Below, in pieces: positions 48,801-58,689 of a stretch of 64,000 bases of DNA. The first letter of the stretch is position 1. Each line of letters starts with the position of its first letter. The notes beneath the pieces are model-generated. The model was not told the origin of the DNA, ran no database searches, and saw only the letters and a program-made list of their open reading frames with translations. The position numbers and the translations under genes were made by a program. This stretch comes from Saururus chinensis (taxonomy: Eukaryota > Streptophyta > Magnoliopsida > Piperales > Saururaceae): NCBI GenBank assembly GCA_035235625.1, contig CP141147.1, forward strand, positions 6,127,001 to 6,191,000. The letters run 5' to 3'.

Positions 48801-51800
48801 ATCGATGGGATCACCTCATGAGGTGATTCAATGATTCCGGCTCGAAACGGCTTGGAATCAACTTCCGGGCGGAATTTTTAATTCAACCCACCTTCTACAC
48901 ACACAAACATGATTCCGAGCCGAAATTGGGATGGAATCAACGGAATCTTCCAGGAATTCTGTACACAAACAGCCCCTAAGAGAGAATGGGGAGAACTTTA
49001 GATGAAGCAGAGGAATTAGATGAAGCAGAGGAAAGACACACGAGAGCCCTAAAAACACTAATTCTATAAATCAAAATCAGATCCATTCTATTTATAGAGT
49101 CAGGCTTAAGGCCTTTGTGCCTTACAATTACTGAACACTAAAATAGCAAAAGTAGGAAATTAAACTAAACATAGGATTTCATCAAACCAAGGAATAGTAA
49201 TCCTAATAAAACTACAATAAGCTAATTAAAGGAAGTCCTGATATGGAGAATGTGGAGTGCAAGTTCTCTGACAGAGCACAAATAACATAGTACTGTCTGA
49301 TGCATCAAAATTTGCAGTTTCAGAATAGTACACTACCTACTGATCAACAAAAAGGAATACTACACTACCATCAGTGACATGTACCAACCTCACCCTGGTA
49401 TGTTTCATATAGTTCAACATCACCTTCACATGTTTCTAGACATAATCACAAATCACGAAAATGGACTAAGAAGTTGGTCGTCAGAAAACCTCTATTTTTA
49501 AATACCTAAATATAAAAAACTAAAAATTAATTAAAGAATAAATTCGGCTTTAGCTCTGTCAAGCTCACCAAAGTAACAAACTTGCCTTACACCATGCAGC
49601 CAACCGGGGTAACCACTAGATGCAAAACATCCAACACCATCATCACCAAACAACAAGAATCAACTTTAGATTCCTTGACGCTCCCTGGTCTCATAGGAGA
49701 TAATATGCCAATAGAAGCGAGCCTTTTCAGTAAATCCTCAATAAGGAACACCAGACGACAGTGCAAATAAGTCCAAGTGCAATGCATAAAAAACGGATAA
49801 GATCAACCAAACCTTAGTAAATAGAAAGAACCAATTCCCTGTTCCGACTTAAGTCCTCATAAAGTGCTTATTTCAAACATATAACAGTGATTGCTAATTA
49901 CTCAACACCTCCAGTAACATTGGTCTTTTTTTTCAAAAATTTAACCATTTTGAACAGGCACTGAGCTATATTATCGAAAAATACTGTTTGATGGGCCCAC
50001 TTCTCAGTAAATAACTTCCAAAATTTTTTGTCTCATTTTTTTTCTCCTTATGATAAGTATTTATTAATTTCCCATACCTGATGTGAAAACAATATTCAAG
50101 CATATCCTGTGTTAAATTGTTTCATACAGCTTCAATTTGGTTTATCCTCTTGTTCAAACATTATTTTGAAGAACGTAGGTCACATTACATAGGCATCTCA
50201 AACACCTATAATAGCTAAATTAATTACTCTTCTAGCAATAGTAACTCTGAAACAGGAGTTTCAATGATCTATTCATTTTTCACGTCACCGCTTCTCATCA
50301 CTATATGAGCAAACAAAAGAATATAAATAAATTTGAAAAACATTGCATGCTTGCAACGAGGAAAAATCTAGCCAGCACTGTAGCTATCAGTGCTGGCAGT
50401 GAGCTGAAGCCCCTGGCCAGGAGCTGCGCCTAGCCATGATCTGACAGTGATGACTAGGGGGCTTCAGCTCTCTAGCCAGCGCAGAGAGCTACAGAACTGG
50501 CTAGACATCCTCTTGCAGCATACATGACAAGAAATTAATTATGCTAGTCATATTTTTTAAAGAGGAATGCATATCATCAAGGATGATAGCAAAAATTTTC
50601 CAGATAATTGGTAATAAGTTCAGTATCATAAACGTACTACTTCTACTTCTACATAAAATAATCGTTTTTTTATCATGAGAATTTTTGTGCAAACTCTAGA
50701 CTGCAGTACCTGTAGTTCTTAACCTCACAAGACAAATACCGTTACAATTTTGTACAAAAGTAGCACAGTAATGAGATAGTCTTTAAATGAAAACAATACT
50801 CAAAAGAACTACTTTTTGTATGAAATGCCAAATGATAAAAAAAAATTATACTCCCTCTGTCCTATATTAATAGCTCCATTTGATTTTTAAAAATAAATGT
50901 TATGACCCATTTAGAAGGCCCATTAGGAATAGTTTACTTTATTAATAGTTAAGCTAAGTGATTAGGGAGTTATTTGTAATTTCTATTTAATTAGTTTTAA
51001 TGGGCTTTTAGGCTAATGTTTAGGTCTGTTAAGAATTCTATTTAATGTAAGGGCTAGCCCTAATTTTAAGAAGCGAATGAATGAATTAGAAGTCTTCTAG
51101 TTTGATTATCCTTCTTCCCATCGTCTAACCTAATCTATCATCTTGATTCCTTCCCTTTCATCTAAACTCTTCTCTCAAATCCTAATTCTGTCTGACCTAA
51201 TCTATCATCTTGATTCCTTCCCTTTCGTCTAAACTCTTCTCTCAAATCCTAATTCCTTCTCCTCTTGATCTAGCCTTTGCTATCTTTCCCTCTCATCTCT
51301 ACAGCTCTAATATTCACCCATAGATTTAACGATCTACAACAATAAACTAAAATTAATTCATTTTGAAAACCCAAATGAAGCTATTAATATAGTGCGGAGA
51401 GAGTGTAGTTTTTTTTTGCATCATTATACCAAAAAAAATACCGTTTGTACATGCACTACAGAAGAATTATCAATTAATAGTACATATTTAACTACTTAAA
51501 AATAATATAAGAAGACAAAAGGAAGACAGAGAACAGAAAAGGCTAGCACACCAGAACATCATAGAACCTTTTCTTGATGACTATGGAAAAATGAAACCCA
51601 ACATCAAAAGCTAGGTATCGACAGAGAAGGGAAAAATCCAGATCAGTGAAACCCTAGACGAAGGAAGCGTCGAGCATCATTTGACTCATGGAATAAAGAC
51701 AAACTAAGGCAAGCAAATCGGGTATAGAGTGGAAAACCATGGAGACAATGCTTACGGGGCGGAACTGGGAGGCGGTGGTATTGACGGTGAGGATGGAGAT

Positions 51801-52103
51801 CTCGTCGACCTTGGTACGGAAGACGGCGATCTGGGCGGTGCCGGTGAGGTTGAGGCGGCGATCGCAGGGGGAGAGCTGGACGCCCTGGCCGCCGCCGCTG
51901 GAGGAGAAGAAGTCTTCGCGGCGGGCGAAGGCGAGGGCGAAGGTGAAGCCGTCGGAGCGCTCCACCTTGGCGTCAGAGCAGGGGCTGTAGACGGGGTTCG
52001 TGTCGTCCGCCGCCTCCGCCGACGGGATCATCGCCGAAAGAATCGCGGCGAAGGCGCATAGGAGGAGGAGGAAGAAGGGCATAAAGGGGATTTCGGCCGC
52101 CAT
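45802..52103 (-). CDS. Secreted plant protein, Expp1-like, three exons
   Basis: Exons: 51,756-52,103 (116 codons), 46,195-46,302 (36 codons) and 45,802-46,113 (103 codons plus stop), all phase 0 with GT-AG introns; the product is 255 residues. The N-terminus has a clear signal peptide (FFLLLLCAFAAILSAMI) ending near AEAADD. The mature part includes NPVYSPCSDAKVERSDGFTF, an extracellular-type set of cysteines in exon 3 (SCASCSG, then CLNKADC, SSC, DCS), and the conserved ending WYEVSNLRQYSLY. This matches, from memory, plant proteins annotated Expp1 (function unknown), expected in the secretory pathway or at the surface. The first ATG in frame is at 52,103; the upstream in-frame GTG at 52,118 is not a likely start. 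Exon 1 is very GC-rich. Intron 1 is 5,453 bp and full of insertions, intron 2 is 81 bp. No disabling change is seen. Confidence 0.85.
47305..49287 (-). mobile_element. Short non-autonomous LTR retroelement in intron 1
   Basis: Two homologous direct repeats: 47,305-47,642 (3' LTR, about 340 bp) and 48,394-49,287 (5' LTR, about 370 bp once a MITE is removed). On the minus strand each starts TGTTAT and ends GATACAACA. The interior is about 750 bp and lacks gag-pol; a purine tract (TTGAGGGAAAGGGA on the minus strand) precedes the 3' LTR. Flanks TAGTT and TAGTA match at four of five bases. Family unknown, probably copia-like by LTR termini. Old and non-coding. Confidence 0.75.
48457..48976. mobile_element. 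Tourist-like (PIF/Harbinger) MITE inside the LTR
   Basis: A 520-bp unit bounded by GGGGCTGTTTGGGTG and its inverse CACAAACAGCCCC, with TAA duplications on both sides (48,454-48,456 and 48,977-48,979). A 3-bp TAA target and G-rich inverted ends are the PIF/Harbinger signature. It splits the 5' LTR of the host element, so it is the younger insertion. Confidence 0.85.
49288..50344. other. Intron 1 sequence without recognisable element
   Basis: AT-rich; the small open frames at 49,582-49,787 on both strands have no family features. Confidence 0.4.
50345..50523. repeat. Long imperfect hairpin in intron 1
   Basis: The two arms (about 50,345-50,415 and 50,453-50,523) pair over roughly 70 bases with scattered mismatches and small bulges. 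Shared blocks are CTAGCCAG, CTGTAGCT, GAGCTGAAGCCCC and TGCAA. The loop is about 35-40 bases. No clear target duplication was found. It could be a small foldback MITE or the source of a hairpin small RNA. Confidence 0.7.
50851..51403. mobile_element. Stowaway-like MITE split by a solo LTR
   Basis: Ends CTCCCTCTGTCCTATATTAA and, inverted, CTCTCTCCGCACTATATTAA; the arms continue through AGCTCCATTTG / AGCTTCATTTG. It is preceded by TA. The CTCCCTC terminus and TA target point to Tc1/mariner-related Stowaway elements. The original element is only about 104 bp; the rest is the inserted LTR. Confidence 0.75.
50898..51341 (+). mobile_element. Short solo LTR (TRIM-like) inside the Stowaway MITE
   Basis: A 444-bp unit starting TGTTATGACCC and ending CTACAACA with a perfect ATAAA duplication at both sides (50,893-50,897 and 51,342-51,346). 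It contains a 67-bp tandem duplication (starts 51,125 and 51,192) and shares GGGCTTTTAGGC and GTAAGGGCTA with the element at 58,690, so both probably belong to one family. Confidence 0.8.
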
Positions 52104-52446
52104 CGTCGTCTTCGCCACCGACTCGACCGCAGAGCAGCTTCGCCGAACGGGGTTCTCTGTTACATGTTACCCGTGAAAGAGAAATCAGGAGGAGGGCATT
52201 CTCGGTATTTAACGTGATGTTATAAAACCGGCAACACCGGGCAACGCGGTGTGGCGGGTCCCGTGTAAAGAGCACCATCGGATTGAAATCCGATGGCATA
52301 TTAATAATTTTATTTTATTCAGGTTGAGTATTTAGAAAAAATATATTACAAAACTTATTTTTCTGCCTTTAGAAGTGGTTTTACCCTTTAATAAAAAATA
52401 TGATTTTATTAAATTTAACTATTAATATAGTGCAAAAAAAAGTATA
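52104..52446 (-). promoter_or_regulatory. Probable promoter and 5' UTR of the Expp1-like gene
   Basis: The 340 bp between the start codon and the MULE edge fall from very GC-rich to AT-rich. A TATA-like TTTTATAAC lies on the minus strand near 52,211-52,219, about 110 bp from the ATG. The core promoter therefore appears to lie outside the transposon, but distal promoter elements, if any, were displaced by 5.6 kb. The last nine bases (52,438-52,446) are the MULE target duplication. Confidence 0.45.
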
Positions 52447-52806
52447 GGAAAAATTATTTAAATAATATTAAAAAAAATAATTACTATTTTAAACTACTTT
52501 GGGAAATATTTTCAAAAGTGGTGTTCGTTTTTCCACGCAGGCGTCAACCAAGCGGATGCTTCTGCGTAGGTTTTTTTTTTTAGTTAATTTCGTCCTTTAG
52601 AAGGATGAAATCAACTTATTTCGTTCTTCTAAAGGACGAAACCGAGTCAAGTTTTAAAACACTTGACCCGATTTCATCCTTTAGAATGACCAAATCAGCT
52701 TAAGTCAATTTTGTTCTTCTAAAGGACGAAATTACCGTACTTAGCCGAATTTGTTGGTTCGCCCTGGTAAACAAAGTCGATTTCGTCAATTTAAAAGACA
52801 AAATCA
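52447..52806. repeat. Left terminal inverted repeat of the MULE
   Basis: It matches the inverse of 57,785-58,080 from the outer end through CTTAGCCGAATT and CGCCCTGGTAAACAAAG. It contains several copies of the self-complementary phrase CGTCCTTTAGAAGGATGAAA and its variants. Confidence 0.9.
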
Positions 52807-53049
52807 GCTTAACACTAAAGGAAAAAATCAAGTTATTTTTTTTTTAAATATCTATTTTAAACTAAATTTAACCCCTGTCCCTGTTCATGCATTCCACACG
52901 TTCCATTCCACAAGTTCCATTTCATTTCACACATTTCATGCATATTGACATCATTAAATAAAAACAAACATCATTATAAATGTTTATCAAATATATTACA
53001 CACAAGGGGAGAACATAAAACAATGCAAATATCACAATCTCCTACATCC

Positions 53050-55331
53050 TCGACCTTGACTTCGGCCTCAACGGTGCTCTACGATCTCCTCCTCATGATC
53101 TGCCAGTTCCGGCTCTGGCTGTGGCTCCAGCTCGGGATGTGGCTCTACCTCTGGCTCTGGCTCTGGCTCCGGCTAGGGATGTGGCTCTAGCTCTAGCTCT
53201 GGCTCCGGCTCTGCATAAGTAATAGATGGTTCAACACGAGCTAGCCGATGTCGTCTATAATATAAAATCTGCTCTGCCTGAGCTACATGTGCAGTGACTC
53301 CAAATGATGAACATGGAGGAGAGCTATGTGCTACTGATGACAATGGAATATCATGGAATGAAGAGTGCATCAGCGGTGTCTGAGCGGCCTCGTGGACAGG
53401 ATAATCTCTAGAGACATCCGTAATCACCGACTAAAGTAGTGGCAGCTATGAATGACATCATTATGCTCCCTAATCACTGACTGACATGCTGCTAATAAGT
53501 CCTCACTCGAAGTGTAGGTCTTAATTGCGTCAGTCAAATGCGTATGAGTATGTCGAGCTAAACGAAGCTATAAAAAAAAGTTAGATAAATAATTAATAAG
53601 AAATAAGAAAATAACATATGCCTTAATTAACAAAGTTATACTTACCAAAGCTGCCTCAGATGCTCCCCTAGGCTGATATGTCATCTCCTCTATATCGTCA
53701 CGGGGCAAAATATATCGTCGTGTAATCGGTAAATACCACTGTATATATGCGCTACGCACATCTCGCAATGTCGTAGCTATCTCCCTTTGATAATAGTGGC
53801 TCTCCTATCCTCCCATCGAGTGATAAATGACGCATGATGTAATGTCCAGTAGGTAATATGGCGGCCCTGTAGAGTGATGCGATCGATATACTCAACAGGA
53901 GATGGTGGGACCCCTTGCTCCAAGTTAAACTGGAGCATTACCCAATCTGGCACATACATCTCTACTATCTTGTAACATATTAATGGAGTTCGAGATAGCC
54001 ACACGTCTCGACCGTCAGTACATAGAGGAGGTAAGGCAACCAATACTTCCAGTGAGTACGGCTGCCAAATAACCTATACAATATATAAAGATATTTTAGC
54101 TTAAATAACAACAATATGTTTTATAAACACTACAAGAAAAGTTCAACACATAACTAAAATTACCTGATATAGCCGCTGGTGGTCTAACTCCGCTATGTAC
54201 AATCGAAGGACTCCTTGTGGATTTTTTGTTCTCTTTTTCCGAACATTCCACCTTAAGGAGTTATATTTAAAAAATGAGTTCAACAAATGTATATAAAACG
54301 ATGCTAAAATTTTCAAGTGTTAAACAAAAATAAAGCCTACCTCGCGCCTAATGGAGCACCATCGGCTAAGCGACCCATCTTAGCACTTGGTCGTCCGACG
54401 TGTAAATGCTCCCACGACCATAGCTATGTTATAAAATATGAACATATTAAATAAAATTAAAGAATTATACGTAAAAAAATATATTTAAAGTTATAAATTC
54501 ATTTACCTGAAAAAGGGTCAGGCAGCCTACAATCCCCGAGGTCATGGCCTGACATGTTTTCCCTAACTATCGGTATAAAAATGCTAGAGTGGCACTGCCC
54601 CATGAATATGCACCCACCTTGTCAAAATCCTCAAGGAGGGAGAGATAGGCCACATGTATATGGCTACTCATGGTATCCGTAAATATTGTCGCTCCAAGTA
54701 GATGTAAAAGATAGGCTCGTGCATGCTGCTCAATATCTATCTCCGTAGCATCGGTTGGGAGCTCTCGAAACTCCTGTAAGAGCCATCGAAGGCTCACTCG
54801 ACTACCACGCATGAATGTAGCAGGAGGAGGTCTACCAAGGAGTCTAACTAAAATATCACCATGAGCTCCTCCTGTCATGCCCGTCACCGCATGACCATCG
54901 ATGCGAAGTCCTAATAGAATTGCCACATCCATGAGAGTGATGGACATCTCTCCATAGGGCAAATGGAACGTCTGCGTCTCCCTCCTCCATCTCTCAACAA
55001 GAGTTGTCAATAAAGGCCGATCGAGACAAACATATCTAAGATGAATGAAATGCCCAAATCCCGCTCGCTCAATATAGGGCAGCACACGATCATCCACTGG
55101 CCAATGGCAGAGATACATAAAGTGTTCGGTGCACTCAAGGCACCTAGGGGCCAATAATAAATTTAAAATTTATAACCCATCATACTATATCGGCTAAAAA
55201 AATAAATTTTTTTTTAAAAAGAGTTATCATACCTCTCCTCTCCAAATAGCTGATAACCTATGTGTCTCCTGCTGTGAAAGTACAGAATCATCAATCGGGC
55301 CTGGCCCGTAAGATCGATCTGCATGATCCAT
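53050..55331 (-). pseudogene. Plant mobile domain (PMD, MAIN-like) gene carried by the MULE
   Basis: Exon 1 (55,233-55,331) reads MDHADRSYGPGPIDDSVLSQ and ends at GT. Exon 2 (about 55,143-54,507) holds the PMD core: HFMYLCHWPVDDRVLPYIER, then GEMSITLMDVAILLGLRIDG. Exon 3 (54,343-54,424) reads LWSWEHLHVGRPSAKMGRLA. Exon 4 (about 54,164-54,250) reads WNVRKKRTKNPQGVLRLYIA. Exon 5 (below about 54,073) reads VWLSRTPLICYKIVEMYVP; the tail is Glu-Pro rich. PMD proteins include host MAIN/MAIL1, nuclear factors in transposon silencing and genome stability, and transposon-borne relatives in MULEs and gypsy elements, often annotated as phosphatase 7 long form homologues. Damage seen: an in-frame TAG at 54,567-54,569, a frame change near 53,785-53,800, and a TAG in the Glu-Pro repeat at 53,173; the exon 1-2 junction also does not keep frame as read. 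Exon limits are tentative. Confidence 0.85.
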
Positions 55332-55428
55332 ATGAGCTACGGATGAAGAATTAAGATCACATCATTATTCATCAGGAACATATGCTCATACCTAAAATAG
55401 AGAGTAAATAAATAGATTAATTATATCT

Positions 55429-57196
55429 TTACCAATCAACAGGAGGATTTTGACATGATTTACTATTGTGCCCACTTTGTTTACACCTCCCGCATTTATA
55501 TCCCCCTCTACCATCTCTCTCCATAGTTCTACGGTCCATTGTATTCCTAATGTGAACTGACCGTGGGCGACGGGGTTGCCTTGTTGCTATTGGAGGATAT
55601 AACACAAAAGGTATATCCCTCTCCCAATATTCCCGACCACGAGGGGAAGAAAATTCTACCGCGTACACATTTTTATAAGTGGATGATGTGTAAAACAGTG
55701 ATGCTTGTATTGGCTCCCGCCACTTTGCCCACACGGAGATAAGGTGAGTGCAAGGATAACCATAAACCTGAGGGATGTTGCATGTACAAGTATGCATTCT
55801 AGCATTTACCATAACCTTCCAACCACGAATAGACGTCACTTCGTACTGACCGCTGTTAATCTGATTAACTATATACTCCCCAATTTTTCTTATTTGTTTT
55901 CTCATTATCGCTTCCACTTTAGGAGTATACGGGGTGGCCATAGCAGATGCGGCAGATGATCGTTTAACGAAAAATTTTATGACCCGATAAAAAATAGCTG
56001 ACACTAAAACCTGCATGGGTAATCCTCGTGCCCCCTTCAAGACGCTATTTAAACTTTCGACCATATTTGTAGTCGTCATGCCAAACGTCCTAAAACCCCC
56101 GTGCGCAAGGGACCACTGGGCAGGATGCAATTCTCCTCCTAAGAGGAGATGTTTTGCCCTAGGACTCTCCTGACCAATTAAGTCCATTTTAGCATCAAAC
56201 TTTTCTACTGTAAGTGCACAAGCTGCTGCCCCAATCAAGTCTGTCAATGTATCATTTTTTAACTCCTTAAAATTTGCTTTTATATGACAGATGCAATAAT
56301 GATGGCGGTACATTGGCTCTGGAAGAACCTCAAGCATGGCCTTTTGGAGCCCCTTATGTCGATCTGAAATAATGACGATGTCTGTCATGCCCATTAGTAC
56401 ATGATCCTTTAGTTCCATTAAAAACCATTTCCAATTGTCTCCATCTTCCTTCCTGACAAGCCCGAATGCTAGAGGAAATAACCCATTGTTTCCATCTATA
56501 GCCGTTGCAGCCATAAGAGCACCAGGATATCTGTCATACAAGTGAGTAGCATCAACACCAATCATAGGGAGGCAATGTCGAAACCCCGCTATAGACGGCC
56601 CAAATGCCCAAAACAATCGTGTAAATTTCCTACACATGCCACCATCTGCACGACGTACTTCATCATCCTCTAAGTGGTAGTAGGTGTCAGGATTCGCTTC
56701 TTGCACCGCCCTTAGGTACATTGGCAACAATTTGTATGATTCTACCCAATCCCCATAAATAGCCTTGATCGCCATATTCCTTGCTGCCCATGCTTTCTTA
56801 TAAGATATGTCAACATGATACTTCTCCTTCATTCTTTGAATAATATCCCTTGGTGTGAGAGTTAATTCGGCTTGGATAGCAGGCATTATGACCTTCAAAA
56901 TAAAGGAGGCACTGCACTGCCTATGATCTGTGCTAAGCTGGGCATTCCAACATGTGTGATCACCTTTACGTCTTCAATTTAAAGTACCTTCCACCCCTTT
57001 TTATGGACCTATGAACTCTCTAAGGGCAAGTACTATCAATGCACTTCACTGTATACTCCGACAAATTTGTTCGTACAACCTTGTATTCGACATAATTTTG
57101 AATAGAAAACTCCTGCAAGGTTGTAACGAACGCTTCTTTATTCTCAAAGATGCGGCCAACATATAACCTGTCTTCGTTTTGTTGGTCCATATCCAT
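55429..57196 (-). pseudogene. mudrA-like: MURA-type MULE transposase, N-terminal region disrupted
   Basis: The long frame 55,429-56,898 gives 489 residues. Visible motifs (residues counted in that frame): first catalytic Asp in MIGVDATHLYDRY (D116), second in IISDRHKGL (D179), the C-x2-H pair in HYCICHIKANF (C202, H205), a candidate catalytic Glu in MVESLNSVLK (E281), a SWIM zinc finger CTC...CTH (C371, C373, C383, H385) and a zinc knuckle CGRCKQSGHNSKSC (469-482). The first codon of this frame is TTG, so translation must start upstream: an ATG at 57,196 opens MDMDQQNEDRLYVGRIFENK and reads the MuDR DNA-binding domain as far as KCIDSTCP, where TAG stands in place of the usual Trp codon; a 1-base frame change follows near the GDHTCWN segment. 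The catalytic half is thus whole but the DNA-binding half is not. Role: binds the terminal repeats and catalyses transposition. Confidence 0.92.
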
Positions 57197-57784
57197 GGAA
57201 GAATTAACTGCCGCATCTATCTCTTAAGGACTATATCTTGAAGGCGACCCTGTAATGCTACGAATGTCATGTTTTAATAATTATGTCCATAACTCGTTAC
57301 TTCTGCGAAATATCCTAAAAAAAATAACTCCTAAACATACATTCAATACCATAACAATTGAATCTTTAAACACACAAAATTCCTAAGATAAACTAACAAA
57401 ATTTCCTAACAATTGAAACTTTAAGCACACAAAATCATTTTTAAAGACTAACATAACACAAGAAAATTACTAAAATCTAACAATTAAATCATTAAGGCAT
57501 ACATTACAGAACATTACAAAATTCTCTAACTAGATTAAACATATCAAATTCTTATATTTAAACTAGGGCAAAACAAACATACCTAAATCAGCTTGGTGGC
57601 GGGGCAGCAATCAAAACAGAAATCAATCAAGGATGAGCGGATGAAATCAATGTTGGGGCAGACTCAATCAAGGCTGGGCGGATTCAATTAAGGCAAGGTG
57701 GACGAGATCGCAGCGGAGCAAACAAAATCGTCACGACGGAGCAGATGGTCGGGACGGAGAAAACGCGGAATAGAAGGTAGGTGG

Positions 57785-58080
57785 GTTCTGTTAAAACGGA
57801 CAATTTCATCCTTTAAACGGATGAAATCGGCTTTGTTTACCAGGGCGAACAAGTGAATTCGGCTAAGTATGGTGATTTCGTCCTTTAGAAGGATGAAATC
57901 AGCTTAAACCTGATTTCATCATTCTAAAGGACAAAATCAACTAAAAAAATTAAAAAAAGCCACGCAGGCGTCAGCTGCTTAACTGGCGCCTGCGTGGAAA
58001 AAACGAACACCACTTTGGGAAATATTTCCCAAAGTGGTTTAAAATGGTAATTTTTTTAATATTATTTAAATAATTTTCAC
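57785..58080. repeat. Right terminal inverted repeat of the MULE
   Basis: The inverse of the left terminal repeat. It contains a perfect small palindrome (CCACGCAGGCG ... CGCCTGCGTGG, 57,960-57,999) and copies of CGTCCTTTAGAAGGATGAAA. Confidence 0.9.
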
Positions 58081-58089
58081 AAAAGTATA

Positions 58090-58689
58090 TTACAAAATTA
58101 TTTTTTATTTTTTGCCAAACTTGTAAAATTAAATACAATGTTTCATTTATAAAAATAATTTATTCCTAAATAAGTATCCAATTTTCTTAGTTGTCCACTA
58201 TTTTCTTCTCTTTTATGTATATTTTTCTTAAAATACCCTTTATTAATTATTTTATGTCAAGATAAAGAAAAGGTAATGCTAAAAAAATTTTGAGTGATAT
58301 GAGATTTTTGCTCAAATGTTTGACATTTTCAAAATGAGGGGGTTATTTCAAGATGGAGCTAGTGATAGATTTTGAATATGTAAAAAGTTGGAATTTTTGG
58401 TAGGAGAATAATTAGTGAGTAGGTTGGGAAGAGGAATTCTTAATCAATCTCTGTATATAGTTTTCATAATGGCTTAATAAGTGTAATGAAGTAATCAAGT
58501 AACTCCAACTATTCCTCCCTCTCTCTCTCCAAGCCCACTCTTTGCTTTCTTTTTCCCTAAACCTTTTTTCAGCATTCACCTCAACTCCTGTCATGGTCTA
58601 TGTGATGTCTTAATTGCACCATACAACCAATAACCTACTTGCCCACCATTCACTAAATTTTCACAACACAACACCTAGGGGAAAAAGAC
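58090..58689. other. Intergenic DNA right of the MULE
   Basis: AT-rich, with no gene recognised. The bases just before 58,690 (AAGAC) form the left flank of the TRIM-like element. Confidence 0.45.

Larger units (their letters stand above)
52447..58080 (-). mobile_element. Near-complete Mutator-like element (MULE) with transposase and plant mobile domain gene
   Basis: A 5,634-bp element with terminal inverted repeats of about 300-360 bp (52,447-52,806 and about 57,785-58,080) and a perfect 9-bp target duplication AAAAGTATA (52,438-52,446 and 58,081-58,089). The ends read GGAAAAATTATTTAAATAAT and, inverted, GTGAAAATTATTTAAATAAT. It carries two genes on the minus strand: a MURA-type transposase (55,429-57,196) and, starting about 98 bp beyond its stop, a multi-exon plant mobile domain gene (about 53,050-55,331). 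Mutator elements move by cut-and-paste with 8-11-bp duplications. The intact duplication and well-matched ends indicate a fairly recent insertion; both genes carry a few disabling changes, so it is probably not autonomous now. Confidence 0.93.

Noticed and set aside
51729-52061. Plus-strand open frame rich in Gly/Ala/Glu
   Set aside because: Antisense shadow of the very GC-rich exon 1 of the Expp1-like gene.
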